Assembly (NCBI GenBank): GCA_028583415.1
Contig: CM053267.1
Span: 26,956,902 to 27,020,901, forward strand
Source: Protea cynaroides
Lineage: Eukaryota > Streptophyta > Magnoliopsida > Proteales > Proteaceae
DNA: 64,000 nucleotides
Reading direction: 5' to 3'
Numbering within the stretch: the first letter of the stretch is position 1; each line of letters opens with the position of its first letter. Made by a program: the position numbers and the translations under genes. The notes under the pieces were generated by a model. The model was not told the origin of the DNA, searched no databases, and saw only the letters and a list, made by a program, of their open reading frames with translations. Shown in pieces: positions 32,328 to 44,759 of the stretch.

Positions 32328-33446
32328 AATCATGGCATTGGACTCAAGAATAAAATAATTTATTATTAATCAATTAGTTTGGGTCTTGTTCCCTCACCTT
32401 TGCTTGATAGTAGATCATCTTTCAAGCTTTAAGAATCAAGTAAATATCACTATTATATCACTAGAAGACCTAATCAAGTCGATAGGATTTAATTAGAATT
32501 AATTCTGATTTTAAAAAGCCTACTGTTAACTGGGGGTCGATGCGAAGGTCGGAGGTTCCATCGACCCTGGGTGCTACCACCCAGATTCTAGACTTTTCGA
32601 ACACTGGGGGTCGATTATCAGGGTCTGGTAGGGTCGATTGGCCATTGACTCCTGTGCGACCCCCCGTGGGTTTAGTCAAAATTCTCATCCTACAGTCTAT
32701 TCTTCGTGTTTGGGGTCCTATGACTTGCTTCTATAATCCATTCCACACATGTTATATGGTCTAGAACCGTAGTTTATTCACCTATATGGCTTTTATGATT
32801 TCTCCCATGGTTTTTCATGAAAACCTAACCATGGGTGGATGATTTGGGTTTCCTAGATCATATCCTCTTCACTATCTATTCTAAGGTTTGTAGAATTTCA
32901 TGGAGATAGTATCCATACCTGAGAATTAGGCTTGTTTCTCTGAAGCCTTCTCTTTGATCTTCTTCTCCACTTTCCTTCTCTTCTCTTTCTCTTCTCCTTC
33001 TCCTTCTCCTTCTCTCTCTCTCTCTCTCAATCCAATTAGGGTTCTAAAAGGAGTAAAAGAGGCTTAGGGACGTCCTATTTATAGAGTAGAAACTCTCAAA
33101 ATAAGTCCAATTGAGGTTAGGAAAGAATCCCATTGAAATTTGAAAAGTTCCCAATTCACGGTTTCTGTCGGCAGACTCGGGGTCGATGAGGGGGTCGAAG
33201 ATCCCGTCGACCCCTGGTTCTAAATTATCCATCCCCTGGTTAAAAACTCAGGGTCTGACTTTTATACTGGGGGGTCCGACCCTACCTTGCTGGGTATGCG
33301 ACCCTCCCCTTTATTTTAGTGTTTTTGGGTCAGTTTAATACTTGGGATCGTGATCTCCCTCACACACTTGATCAATTTGGCTCAACCATGATGGGTAGAC
33401 CAGGTTCAAGGTGGTAAGACCGAGTTAGTTCGATACGGGTCTTACA
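32328..33446 (-). repeat. 5' LTR of E1, outer part
   Basis: Continuation of the LTR begun at 19211, ending GGGTCTTACA and the CAATC duplication. Contains the TATA box TATAAATAG (33075-33083, minus strand), the donor (intron from 32918) and a CT-rich microsatellite at about 32970-33030 that is longer than in the 3' LTR. Confidence 0.92.
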
Positions 33447-33451
33447 CAATC

Positions 33452-34060
33452 GGTTATCACTGCTAACCTGAGCACTATGCAACGCTCACCGAATGCTCCT
33501 ACGTATTCCTATTTGCCTTCACAAGGACCTATGAAAACCCCTCCACAAGGCTCTCCCCATTCTTGACCACCCTCCAACTTTGGTCAAAATAGAAAACATG
33601 GACACCCGACATGGTAAGAGAGAAAGGTGTCAAATCTGTAATCGGTCCAATCACCTGGCATCCAAATGCTACTTTCGATACACTAGTGGTGCAGCACCTA
33701 CCTCCACCAATAATCCAACTGCAAACATGGCAGGACTACTTCCTATTCCACCTATATTTCCACATGAATGGTATCCTATACAGTGGCTACTTATCATGTG
33801 ACACCCGACCTCAGCAATTTGCATGTCTCCAATAGATATAATGGTAAGGAATCATTACAGGTTGGTAATGGAGTTGGTCTTAATATTAGTCATATCGATT
33901 CCTCCTTTATTTTTCTATCACCAAACTCTTTTTTTCAATTTTTTAATATTCTCCATGTTCTACACATTCAAAAGAATCTATTATCAGTTCACCAATTCAC
34001 AAAGGAAAACCAATGTTATTTTGAATTTTCCCCTATTATTTTCTTATGAAAGATCAGGTG
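33452..34060 (+). pseudogene. Copia gag end and protease remnant
   Basis: Resumes the copia frame after E1. The zinc knuckle CQICNRSNHLASKC is at about 33630. The protease region is decayed: TYHVTPDLSNLHV, a GNG-like block and HVLHIQKNLLSVHQF are seen in different frames, and the catalytic Asp-Ser-Gly is not intact. Confidence 0.8.
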
Positions 34061-34860
34061 ACGAATAGGGTATTGCTGAAAGGCCGACTTGATGATGGAC
34101 TGTACAAGCTGCCGACTAGTCTTCCTTCCCATAATCCTTCGCTTACCATGTTCACTCCACAGTACCTATTAATGCAGATGGTTGGCATGCATGGTTGGGT
34201 TATCCCCATTCCCGAACTGTCAAGCACCTAATCTCCTCTCATTCTCTACCTACTTCATCATTTATTAATAATAAATGTGCTGCTTGTTTTATGGGCAAGA
34301 CTCACCGATTCTCATTACCATTAACAGGGTCTGTTAGTAATGCACCTTTGGATTTGATTTTTAGTGATGTATGGGGACCTGCTCCATATGTTTCCTCTAC
34401 TAATAATCTCTACTACCTTATTTTTATTGATGATTATTCCAAATACATATGGTATTATCCTATATTGAAACTATCCTCTGTTCTTGCAATTTTTGATCAA
34501 TTTCGAGTAATGGTTGAAAATCAGTTTTCCACAAAAATCAAATGTTTTCAATCTGATTGGGGAGGGGAATACCTAAAGGTAAATACTTCACTTCAAAAAA
34601 TTAGAATTATTCATAGAGTTGCATGTCCCCATACGCATGAACAAAATGGAACTGCAGAACAAAAAATTCGACACATTGTCGATACTGGTATTACCTATGA
34701 CATTTTGGGACTATGCATTCCAAACGGCTACTTTTCTCATAAATCGATTATCCACACCGGTTTTACAAAATAAATCTCCATTTGATGTCTTATTCAAAAA
34801 GACACCTAATTACGCATTCCTTAAAGTTTTTGGGTGTACTGCCTTCCCCCTCCTTTGACC
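34060..34860 (+). pseudogene. Copia integrase
   Basis: GRLDDGLYKLP and CAACFMGKTHR mark the zinc domain. The core follows with SDVWGP, YYLIFIDDYSKYIW and FQSDWGGEYL; the second catalytic block normally reads DNGGE-like and is changed to DWGGE. A frameshift near 34690 moves the C-terminal part (NRLSTPVLQNKSPFDVLF) to another frame. Confidence 0.85.
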
Positions 34861-35476
34861 TTACAATTCTACAAAATTCAGTATGCGCTCAATACCATGT
34901 GTTTTCCTTGGTTATAGTCTCCTTCATATGGGATATCAATGCCTAGATTACAGAACAAATCGAATGTACATTGTATGACATGTGCAATTTATTGATAATT
35001 ATTACCCATGTGCATTGGTATCCCCATCATCCCCTAGTCCTCCCCCACCCACATCAGTCTCATGACTGTCGATTTTGGCTCTTAATGGACACCCATCATC
35101 ACCTTGGGCTCCATCAGATCCTCTATGTCTCCAGGTATCTTCTCCATCCTCCCCTCCTATCATATCCCTTTCATTGATCGATGCTAATATTACTTCCAAT
35201 TTCCCCAATCCCTTGATTTCTACTAATGCTTTTATTGAAGAAGTTGTAGATTTATTTACCATTGCAAATTCACCACAGAACCTCAGTCCACGAGCCCAAT
35301 ATTCACTAGCACCTCTTCCGGTTGCTCCTCAACGCACTCACCACATGCAGCTGCGTCCCAATCCAAAACCTTCATCAAAGTACCCTATTCCTTTCGCTTA
35401 TATGACCACCCGCAACAGTGAAGTGGAGCGAAACAATTTTATAGAGGCTTAAAAACATCATCAATGGTGAGCTGCT

Positions 35477-36926
35477 ATGATGACCGAATTCAATGTTTTG
35501 CTTAAGAATGGAACTTGGAGCTTAGTTCCTCCTTTCCCTTCTTTTAATGTGGTCGGTTCAAAATGGGTATTTCGCAATGAAAGGAAGTCTGATGGTAGCA
35601 TTGAACGCTACAAAGCAAGACTCGTTACCAAAAGATACAATCAACAAGAGGGCCTAGACTATGTAGAAACATTCATCCCAGTGGTTAAACCAACTACAGT
35701 ATGTACTGTCTTGACTATTATAGTTACCCATCGTTGGTGCATTCGCCAGCTTGACGTGAGCAATGCTTTTCTCTATGGCATGCTAACAGAAGATGTTTAT
35801 ATGTCACAGCTAATAGGCTTCATTGACGAATCCCAACCTCATCACATTTGCAAGCTTTACAAATCTCTGTATGGTTTAAAATAAGCCCCCCATGCATGGT
35901 TTCATCGGTTGAGTACATTCTTGATTTCCATCGTTTTTGAGGGCTCCAAAACCGACACATGTCTCTTCATCTTTAATGATGGCAGTCAATGTATGTATAT
36001 CTTGATATATGTTAATGATATTGTCTTAACAGGTTCTGACTCAACTTTCATCACATCGGTAATAGCCTCTCTTAGCAAAGAATTTGCAGTTTGGGATTTG
36101 GGCTCCCTCAATTACTTCCTCGGCATTGATGTAATTCCAACTCACAATGGTATTATACTTTCACAACAGAAGTACATTTTGGATCTTTCGAAAAACTGCA
36201 ATGGCTGAGGCGAAGCCCGTTACTACACCCATGGCCACCACTACTCGGCTCTTTATACATAGTTGGCGGATTGCAATATGTCATACTGACTCGACCTGAT
36301 ATCTCTTATTCGGTCAATAAAGTTTGTCAATTTTTGAAGGCTCCAACCGATGAACATTGACGAGCCGTCAAACGCATACTGCGTTATCTCAAGCACACCT
36401 ACACTCATGATCTGTCTATATCAAGGGGACCTTGCAACCAACTATTTGCTTACAATGATGCTGATTGGGCCTGCTGTGTAGACGATCGTCATTCAATCGA
36501 TGGTTTTGCAGTATTTTTAGGTCCTAATTTAATCTATTGGTCAGCTAAGAAACAACACACCATTGCTTGATTATCTACCGAGGCAGAATATCGCTCCCCA
36601 GCAGATACCACTGCCGAATTATAGTGGCTCCACTCTCTCTTACATGAACTCGGTGTTAAGCTTCCTCAGTCTCCAATTTTATGGTGTGACAATTTCGGTG
36701 CAGCATACCTCACTGTTAATCCAATTTTTCATGCACAGACAAAATATTGAGATTGACTACCACTATGTTCGACATTTGGTTGCTCAACGTCTTCTCGATG
36801 TTCGTTTCATCTCAACTCATGACCAATTGGCTGGCATTTTCACCAAACCACTGTCCTCCATTCGGTTCAATCATCTCCGGTGCAAGTTGAAGATCGATCA
36901 ACGACCCTCTCCAACTTGAGAGGGGA
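35477..36926 (+). pseudogene. Copia RT and RNase H
   Basis: VGSKWVFRNERKSDGSIERY, KARLVTK, RQLDVSNAFLYG and CKLYKSLYGLK form the first RT half, ended by a stop at 35882 where Gln is expected. The catalytic motif reads YVNDI (near 36010) instead of YVDDI, so the second active-site Asp pair is broken. RNase H follows in fragments (DADWACCVDDRHS, then KKQHT, STEAEYRS-like) to about 36900. GAGAGGGGA before 36927 is the polypurine tract. Confidence 0.88.
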
Positions 36927-37281
36927 TGTTAAGGAGAGAATCTTTCACCGGTTACAAAGATTCAGATTCAAATTATGAATTAAAAAATTAAAGACAGAAT
37001 CTCTCACTGATTACAAAGATTCAAATTCAATTTTTGAATTACAAAATTAAAGAGAGAATCTCTCAATGGTTACAAATATTCAAATTCAAAATTTGTAACT
37101 TTCAAAAACAATAACTAGATTTGATATACAACTCTTAATTCCTTTCATCGGTTACAAAGATTCAAATTCAAAATTTGTAATTCAAATACACAATGTAAAC
37201 AATTCCAACATATTATAAATATACCTGTACCCAATGTATTTGGGCAAGACTTTGAATCAATTCAAAATTTCAGATTTTACA
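36927..37281 (+). repeat. 3' LTR of copia element
   Basis: 355 bp, TGTTAAGGAGAG to TTTTACA, the short form of the 5' LTR. It contains the same GGTTACAAAGATTCAAATTC-type internal repeats. Confidence 0.9.
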
Positions 37282-37466
37282 ATGAGATCAAATTAATAAT
37301 TTTATCTCATTTTAATATCTTTCAATTTCAAAAAAGAAGGACAGAAATGTCAAACTCTATTTTTAGTGTATTCCGTCGGTTAAGTGGGGGCAGGTGAAAT
37401 TAACTGAAAAGTGTGGATAGTCGGTTAAATATCGAATACTTGTTGGATGGTAGATCAAAAATTTTT
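37282..37466 (-). repeat. MULE right terminal inverted repeat
   Basis: Reverse complement starts AAAAATTTTTGATCTACCAT and aligns with the left end at 6488. The GATTATATA duplication follows at 37467-37475. Confidence 0.75.
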
Positions 37467-37475
37467 GATTATATA

Positions 37476-39335
37476 ATATTTTATAGATTTTACCTTCCTG
37501 TGAAGTTACGGCTGCTGTTTGAAATTTCAAGAAGTTTCAAGAAGTAGATCGAATGATTGGAATGGTGCCACGTTGGTTAAATGCCGATCTAATGGATCTG
37601 GTTAAGGCACTATGGAAGATGGGGCTGACGAGTCAATAAATTACGCTGCCTTATTTTTGGTTTGATGTAGTAGTTTAAAAGGACGTCCTGCGATGCGTGT
37701 GATATAATGCCACTACGGTGTGCGCTCTGCAGTGTGCATCTGTGCAAGATTCTATCAAGAGGTGCTAAGTGGTTGCTCGATATGATTTGCGGATCTAACG
37801 GTCTAGATATCACCCTCTATTTTGATGGCCAATCCGACGGCTGTAACTGTAGACGACAGTGACTGACATGATGAATCGTTTCCCTGATCAATCAAAATTG
37901 ATCTGAGCCATCAGATCTGATTTATATGTCCATGGATCAAAGGTTGAAATTAATTTTGTGATTTAGAGGCCTAAATAAGGCCAAATTGAGCTTAGTTTTT
38001 TTTGTTGTTTCTTCGTTTTAGAGCCAAAACACGATTAAGCAGTCCAAAGGAGCAGAGGGAAAGTTGAAGTAGGGCTTTTTTTTTTTTCCGAAAAAAACTA
38101 CTTTGATCATTATGGATGCGATTTTGTTGATCTTAGCGCATATCTCACGTTTCTACATCATAAAAGCTATTAGTGGTGGAGTTACTCTAGTGGAGATAAT
38201 TCGTTCAAGCAACTTCGTGTTGTTTTGATTTAGGGTTTTGGTAAATTGTTGAGAAAACCTAAACAGTTTATGTAATTGGGAATGAGAGTTGGTTTGTGAG
38301 TCTTACATTGAATATTGTAATTACCTACAAAGTTGGGGTTTATTAGATTGTTAGGTTGCTGCCCTCATTTGTGGTGTTACAGAAACCAAGGCAAAGATTG
38401 TAGTTCATGGAATATAGGTGCAATCAAAATATTGTTGGAGAGTATTGAATAGATACGAAGTAATATTAGGGCATTGCTCCATGGACGTAGCATTTCACAC
38501 ACTGTGGAGGTGGACCACGTATGAACTGTGTTGTGGTGTGATTTTTTATATTACATATCAAAGTGCTTATGTTTTGCAGAGTAGGTGTGTGTGTGTGTGT
38601 GTGTGTGTAACTGATAAAATAGGGATTGCCCCACCCAGTTTGTGGTTTGAGAAGTTTTTTTGGTACACTTATGCAAACCCCCCCCTTATTGTCAGCCTAA
38701 GAACATCAATTGGTATTAAAGCAAGCTAGGTTTCCTAGGGAGAAAGATTTAACAATATATGTAAAAGATGAATGATACTTGAGCATAGAGATGTGGCTGC
38801 ACCTTATGTATTTTAATATTTTATTATTTTTTAGGAAAGAGAAAATTATATTTGAGACGTACTTACACTCCCAGCTAAGAATTACTTTTTCCACATCTGA
38901 AAATATCTTATCTTAACTGCTCCTAAGAAGCATGTTAGCATATCGTACTCAAATATCAAATATGCTGAATTCTAATGGATTCATTCTAATCCACAGATTT
39001 CAGTCAATTATGTAGCATTCTTATTTCTACATGCATTCCTATCATTATCAATGTTATAGTAATCGGTATCCGACTGTGTATCAATCAATGCCGAAACTGA
39101 TTCGATACAGATTGGTAATAGGACCCATAGGGTAGGGAAATATGGCCAATACAATTAAAAAACTAGTAAAAAATTGAAAATTGATATCAGCCTCGATGGA
39201 AATTGATATGAATTAGTGATCCAATGCTGCTTACTACAACCTTGATTCCTATATTTGTGAGGAATTTTTTTTAAGCCTTAACATTAAGATCCACGCCTCT
39301 ACTAATTTTTTTTGTGGTAAAAGTAGTATTCATTC
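37476..39335. other. Intergenic spacer
   Basis: AT-rich DNA without a gene I can support. It contains a (GT)n run near 38586-38610. A 103-codon open frame at 38418-38729 spans that microsatellite and looks like chance. Confidence 0.5.
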
Positions 39336-39610
39336 GTGTTAAACTCACGGCTTGAGCATTCCAAAAAGCATACAGCCATGAAGTGTAAGAAGGCCAGATT
39401 GTTTTACGCGTAAAGGATATGCCTGCCATGCAAAGGAGTTAGCCATGCTGTTTGACTCCCTTGGAATAAAAGAGAAAGAGCATCTAACAAAGTATGAAAC
39501 AAGATTCCTAATACCCAAAAGAACATTATGAAGCTCATGGGACGATTGCCAAGATGCATTTGTAAGATACTGAAGCACAGACTGGTTTCTTTTGCTAAAA
39601 ATCCTCAAAG
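39336..39610 (-). pseudogene. RNase H-like remnant, probably LINE-derived
   Basis: An 87-residue minus-strand frame contains ELHNVLLGIRNLVSYF followed by FSFIPRESNSMANSFAWQAY. This matches the C-terminal part of plant RVT_3-type RNase H domains (a conserved Arg-Glu, Asn, then Ala-Asn/Asp-x-Ala). Such domains occur in LINEs and in domesticated host genes. No reverse transcriptase was found upstream. The catalytic N-terminal part is missing. Confidence 0.55.
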
Positions 39611-40904
39611 AATATATTAAAAAAATTATATACAGAATTAAGGTCTAGGCGATCCCTAACAACAAAACAGAAGGACCTCTAATAAACTGCAACTCAACCC
39701 TTTAACATTGCCATCTACAGAGGAGTAGCCAAAAGAGAGATCCTAAATCACGAAATCTAGAACGAGGACCATCATTAATGACCTCCCAAGACAATGCCAA
39801 AGCTACAAAAGAGGGGTTGGGAGTTTAGACATTGGAACTCCTACGTTTACCATTCAATATTCTCAAATTTTAAATAAGTCATATAACCATTTGTTTCCTT
39901 CAAGATTGAACTCCTTCGGCATCCCATCCCATCTTAGAAATATTTCTCACCAATTTATGACCATATATTACATTATTGAACCGTTTTCACAAAATGATAT
40001 GAATAAGCAATGAAAGGTTTCTAACGGTATTAAGGTAAATATGCCACAAGACGATGGTGTATCTCTGGCATTACAATAGTAATAGTTTTTGCTATAGTAG
40101 CATGTTTATATATAAGAATTGGCCTTGGTGCTTGTCCAGACATAGCTTTAATAATATTAAAACAACCAAATCAAAGATTTCATCATTTATTCTAAAAGCA
40201 ATGTAGCAAGAAAAAAGATAGTTTGTCTGTGATGGTCTAGGCCGATGAACAGTGCAAAGGACCAAATGGTCGATGATTATTGTTTATCTAATAGGGAAAT
40301 TTCACCCACCGCCCCTGTATTTCACCATTTCTCGGTTTACCAACCGGTAGTCGATCTGGAATCGAATTATATTGTAAGACTGCTGCAGCTAATTGAATAC
40401 AACTTTTAGCAAGAACTAGAGAGAGCCAATCTTCAACAATCGTTTTTGTAATTGTTCTTCATAAGTTAGTTGTAAGTAGAGCCAAAGTTTGGGATCATCT
40501 CAAGTTTTCCGATGACATTGCCATCAAAGTCGGTAAAGAGTGAATTATATGTGCCCGTAAATTTTTTTTGATCTCCTTCACACAATAAGGTTCTCCCATC
40601 CTCGCTTCTGCTGGTGGATGAGCAGCAGAAAACGAATCATGCTGGTGGATGAGCAGCAGAAAGCGAATCAATGGCAACAACACTGCTAAGAGTATCTCCT
40701 ACAACGTTGCTACCACCCTCTATTCTTTTGAGTTTGAGGTATGTAATATAATTGTTGTGGTTGTTGTTATAGTAGCGATGAATAGTATAGAGGTCAGTTC
40801 ACTTGAAATCAAGTCTTAAAGTTACACGTTAGCGCTCCTTCTTTCCACGGATGAACCGCACATATACAAATTTCAAATAGTTAAAAACTGAAGCAGTACC
40901 ACTA
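39611..40904. other. Intergenic spacer
   Basis: No supported gene. GGGAAATTTCACCCACCGCC near 40295 resembles a MULE tip, but no inverted partner was found. A 31-bp tandem duplication at 40609-40670 is listed separately. Confidence 0.4.
40609..40670. repeat. 31-bp tandem duplication
   Basis: Two adjacent copies of a 31-bp unit starting TGCTGGTGGATGAGCAGCAG, differing at one base. Confidence 0.85.
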
Positions 40905-41064
40905 AGCTTCAAAAATGTCGTCCGATTACCTTCTTCTGTTCTTCTCCCAAATTGCTTATTTAAATTGCTTATTTTTCTGCTCTGAGCATTAAAATGATAG
41001 CTTATGCATTTCTTCTACTTGTGGTTTTGGTTTTTGGCTTACACTGGGTGGAATAGCTTGGGCT

Positions 41065-41483
41065 TGTAAGAATATTAGTGTGGGCTAAATTAATTATATG
41101 GTTAGTTGGTTCAATGGGAGTCTGGTTACAGGTAGACCAGTTTAAGTATGATTAGAGATGGACCTACCTGGTCCACTATGGGACTGGTCCAGGGGTGGGG
41201 TGGTATTATATATACCAACAGTTAGGGTCCCCGCAGCCACAGTTATTCTTCTCCTGTTCCCATATGCAGAGAGAGTTCAAGGGATTCCCGGAAGGCTGTG
41301 GAAGACTCAAACCCAAGTGTAGTACGGTGGAATGGCGGAAAACAATTTTCAACGTACAGGTATGTCATTTACATTGATTACTATGTTTTCCTATTTGTTC
41401 TAGGTATTGTGTGGATTTCAGGGTTGATAGAAACCCTAATGGGTTCACTGGGAAACCCTAAAGAGACCTTAGAATTTCTAATA
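41065..41483 (+). mobile_element. Solo LTR in CYP78A copy C
   Basis: 419 bp from TGTAAGAATATT to TTTCTAATA, flanked by GGGCT (41060-41064 and 41484-41488). It aligns with the 3' LTR at 45993-46423 (AGGGTCCCCGCAGCCACAGT versus AGAGTCCCCACAGCCACAAT, and GGAGGCTGTGGAAGACT-like words), so both belong to one copia family. The terminal A reads ATA rather than ACA. Confidence 0.8.
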
Positions 41484-42849
41484 GGGCTCTCTCGAAAGCT
41501 CAAGCTCAACCAAAAGCTCAAATGGTTATACCAGGACCATTTAGCTTCCCTCTCTTTTGCTTGGTATTCGCCTATACAGGCTCTGCAGCCTATCGGGTTC
41601 TTGCGAAGCTTTCCCAAGGATTCAGTGTCATTCAGCTCATGGCATTTTCTGTTGGCTTTACTCGTTTCATAGGCTCAAGTCATCCAGACACTGCTAAAGA
41701 GATTCTAAAAATGCAGTTCAACCTTTCACAGATCGACATACAAAGGAATCTGCTTACTAAATTCTTTGCCATTGAGCCAAGTGCAATTTGGTTCGACGTA
41801 ATGATGAGTGTATTTGGGAGGAGTTATGATTTCAAGAATGATGAAGAATAGTTGGAGGTTGAAGAGCTACTTAGCAAAGGCTATGAGTTGCTTGGGATGT
41901 TTATCAGGAGTGATCATTTCCGTGAGCTGGGCTGGTTGGATTGTTAGATTCGTCGCCGAGTTGACTCAACGAGACTCGGAAACCCTAGCCTCGACCCAGG
42001 CCGAGCCAAGCCAAAGGCAGCCGGGGAGGGGCTGGGGGCAGGCTAACCGAGCCAGCCTAGCTCGGCCAAGCCTGGTCAGCCAAGGCCCAAGCCCAAGACC
42101 AGCTAGATTGTACACATGCGTAGTAGCACGTGTGACCCGAGGCCCGACCCGTAAGCCCGGTATCTAACCTAAATATCTCGACCCGAAACCCTGAATCTTG
42201 GTCCGTATATCCAACCTGAGAACCCAGAAATTTTGACCCGGATACCCGAATGATGAACCAGGTTCACCATTGGTTGGATCGGTGGTTGAGCCAATTGGTC
42301 GGACCACGGTGTGGTTTACATCAAACCGCTTGGCTTGCGGTCTGAACCAAAGCAATAATTAATAATAAAAAAATAAAAAAAGGTATACTAGGTTCAGTTT
42401 GAACCTAGCCGAAGTCAGGCTGGACCTGCCGAAGCCGGAGCGAATCGAACCGAACCAAACCGACTCAAACATGATTTTCTTATAAGGGCCTGTTTGGTTT
42501 CTACTTTTAACAAAGGACATTAAACAGTGATTCTGGGAGCTAAGAAGGTCGGATTGACCTCTGGTTTGTTTCGTTGGACTCCATTTTTAATGCTCTTCAA
42601 TCTGATATATATTTTGATACATTTTGATGCATTAAAGAATATGTTATTATGGAAAAATACCCTATGGGAACTCGATTTGCAATGTTTTTGCTGATTTTTC
42701 TTAAAGTTATTATACAAAATTGATTGATTGAGCTATTGTGCATGTTTATATTGATGTTTAGACTTATTTAGTTGTGTTAATAAAACATTCATGATGTTCC
42801 ACATGAACTGCAAGTTGGGATTTGTTCATATTATGGTGGAACTTTGTGT

Positions 42850-43215
42850 GACCACCAAAGTGACAACCTTGGTTCTATCATAATATGCTCAAATCTAGCA
42901 TTTATTCATTTATAAACTACAGTAAAGAATGTATAGTGTTCACCCAAAAGTGACACTGACATTAACTCTTACTTTTATGGATGCAGCAAAGAACGACACT
43001 GTCCACCCAAAGGTGGCATTGTCTAAGATTATAAAGAACGACACTTTCCACCCAAAACTGTCCACCCAAAGTGGCGTTGTCAAAGAAAATAAAGAACTCA
43101 TGCACATGGTTGAAGGATCTTAGCTATAGGGGGTTTCATCCACCCAAAGGTGGTGAAATCTTCGAGAGTCATTATCTCTTCACAATTATTGCATAGATAT
43201 TGGGATGACCAGTGC
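42850..43215. repeat. Recurrent CACCCAAAGGTGG-type short dyads
   Basis: Six or so copies of words such as TTCACCCAAAAGTGAC, CCACCCAAAGGTGG and TCCACCCAAAGTGG (42852, 42940, 42998, 43049, 43061, 43139), at irregular spacing of about 10-90 bp. Each can form a 4-6-bp stem around a CAAA loop. They lie in the leader part of the decayed copia element. Confidence 0.6.
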
Positions 43216-44759
43216 ACATATTGTCCCAAAGGATGTGTGTGTAGTTCGGTTGACTTTTCAAAGATATTAATTAGCTTGCACATGTTATGTATATATATTC
43301 TTGCTAGCTAATTTTATTTGGTATTAATCGTAGACTTGCAATTATTTACATTGTAATATAGTTGTGAATATGTAATGATTAAATACCTTAAGATGCCTGT
43401 CTTTGGCAACCAGTTCTATGAATTGGTATGAAAATTGAAAACTAGTCTAGGACTGTTTAACCTAGATGTACTCAACAGAAAATTATATTTTGGTTCTTAA
43501 GACGTTCAGTCTCTAAGATGAAGTAAGGGAATGTTCAGATGAGGAACATTGGAAAAGGATATTCCCTATGAAATCCAAAAATGTTTGATATTTCAAGAAG
43601 GGATGGGGAGATGCTTTATTACTCAAATCCATCAGTACCAGTTTTTGATGATAATAGGTGGTATTAAAAATGTGAGGAAATATAAGATAGAGTTGTTAAC
43701 TATTAATGATAAGCTCAAGGATAAGTGAATATTTGTAGGTTCATTAAAACCTATGTAGGTGACATTTTAGACTTTTCACTTCCTTACAAAAACTGTATAG
43801 TCAGATCCTGGTGACCTATAGTATTCAAAAATATAGTGAACCCTAAAGTGGAAAAACTAAGGATAAAAGTTCAAAGAAAAGAGAAAAATATAAATGCCAA
43901 TGTCATAGTGTATAATATATACCTAGACAAAGGCAAGTTGTAAAACGGGTAGAGAAACCCATAGAAAGAAAAATATTTTTTCATGGAATAGTCAGAAACT
44001 TTATGACAAAGAATTAGACATTAAGAAACTACAAGATAAAATGATCTAAGTAGAATAAAATTCTTGTAGAGTGACCCAGAAGGGACATGTAAAGAAAAAT
44101 TTATATAGTTAGACAGCTTAAGTGAAAAAGGAATAAGGATTATGAAACTTTTGAGCAAGAAGGTGCAGTATATTGGATACTTAAGCATTAATCGTAGTTT
44201 GAACCCATAGAAGTATAAAAATCTTTAATTTATTCTATCTTTAGAAGTTAAACTGTATATTGTAATCTTCCACCTTGGTCATAAGGGTTTAAGACTGTTG
44301 TCCAAAGAAATATTAGAAAGAATAATTTTCTAAAATTCTCTTTCCAAGGTTTATTACATGTATATATGTGAGAATTAATTAAAAGAGAAGATGACAAGAT
44401 TAAAGTAAGTGAAGGTTATCCACAATAAGGATTTATTGGACGTCGTGGACATCGAGATTTCATCTAGGACTTATTGTCACAGTTTAGTCTATGGGTGTTT
44501 TTCCCAATAAAAAAAATTAAGATGAAATTTTTTTTATTAAAAGAATTAAAACTATTGGATCTGAATGAGAGAGTTATGTATTATGGGAGATCATGTGATA
44601 TTGGTTTATTCCTGATAAATTTAAACAAATATTTGCAAAAGCCTAAGAATGTATTTGATCATGTAAGGAAAGAATTGATATTATAGCATTTTCATTGAGT
44701 GTTATAGGATGTTTTCAATTGGATGCTGGTATAGCTTACTGGACAACTGGAAAAAGGAT

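Larger units (their letters stand above)
9554..33446 (-). mobile_element. E1: Tekay/Del-type Ty3/gypsy element, minus strand
   Basis: Flanked by a perfect CAATC duplication (9549-9553 and 33447-33451) inside copia gag. LTRs read TGTAAGACCC...GGGGTGTGACA on the minus strand; the 3' LTR is on the left (9554-11791), the 5' LTR on the right (19211-33446, itself split by E2). Own length without E2 is about 11.9 kb. The content, right to left, is primer site, antisense gene, gag, intron, protease, RT, RNase H, integrase, chromodomain, polypurine tract. The chromodomain and long LTRs place it in the Tekay/Del chromodomain lineage. Several stops and frameshifts make it defective. Confidence 0.93.
8012..37286 (+). 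mobile_element. Ty1/copia retrotransposon inserted in the MULE
   Basis: LTRs lie at 8017-8829 and 36927-37281, flanked by ATAAG (8012-8016) and ATGAG (37282-37286), a 5-bp target duplication with one later change. Order of domains is gag, protease remnant, integrase, RT, RNase H; integrase before RT is diagnostic for copia. Gag and RT features resemble the Ale/Retrofit or Ivana groups, which is tentative. It is split within gag at 9553 by element E1 and is inactive through many stops and a changed RT active site. Confidence 0.9.
6479..37475. mobile_element. Pack-MULE split by nested retrotransposons
   Basis: The outermost element of the nest. The 9-bp direct repeat GATTATATA (6479-6487 and 37467-37475) flanks two ends that are inverted copies of each other (6488-6680 and 37282-37466). 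A 9-bp duplication plus long inverted ends defines Mutator-like elements. Without the copia insertion it is only about 1.7 kb. It encodes no transposase but contains an ABCB transporter exon (7668-7780), making it a non-autonomous Pack-MULE. What is read directly is the duplication, the inverted ends and the exon; the capture is inferred. Confidence 0.75.

Noticed and set aside
38586..38610. (GT)n tract as a functional Z-DNA site
   Set aside because: A short simple repeat with no supporting context.
41942..42480. 5' LTR of the decayed copia element
   Set aside because: Only the first five bases TGTTA agree with the 3' LTR; the rest is unrelated, so an LTR call is not supported.
42850..43215. 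Repeated CACCCAAA words as a CRISPR-like array
   Set aside because: Irregular spacing, variable repeats, eukaryotic context and location in a retrotransposon.
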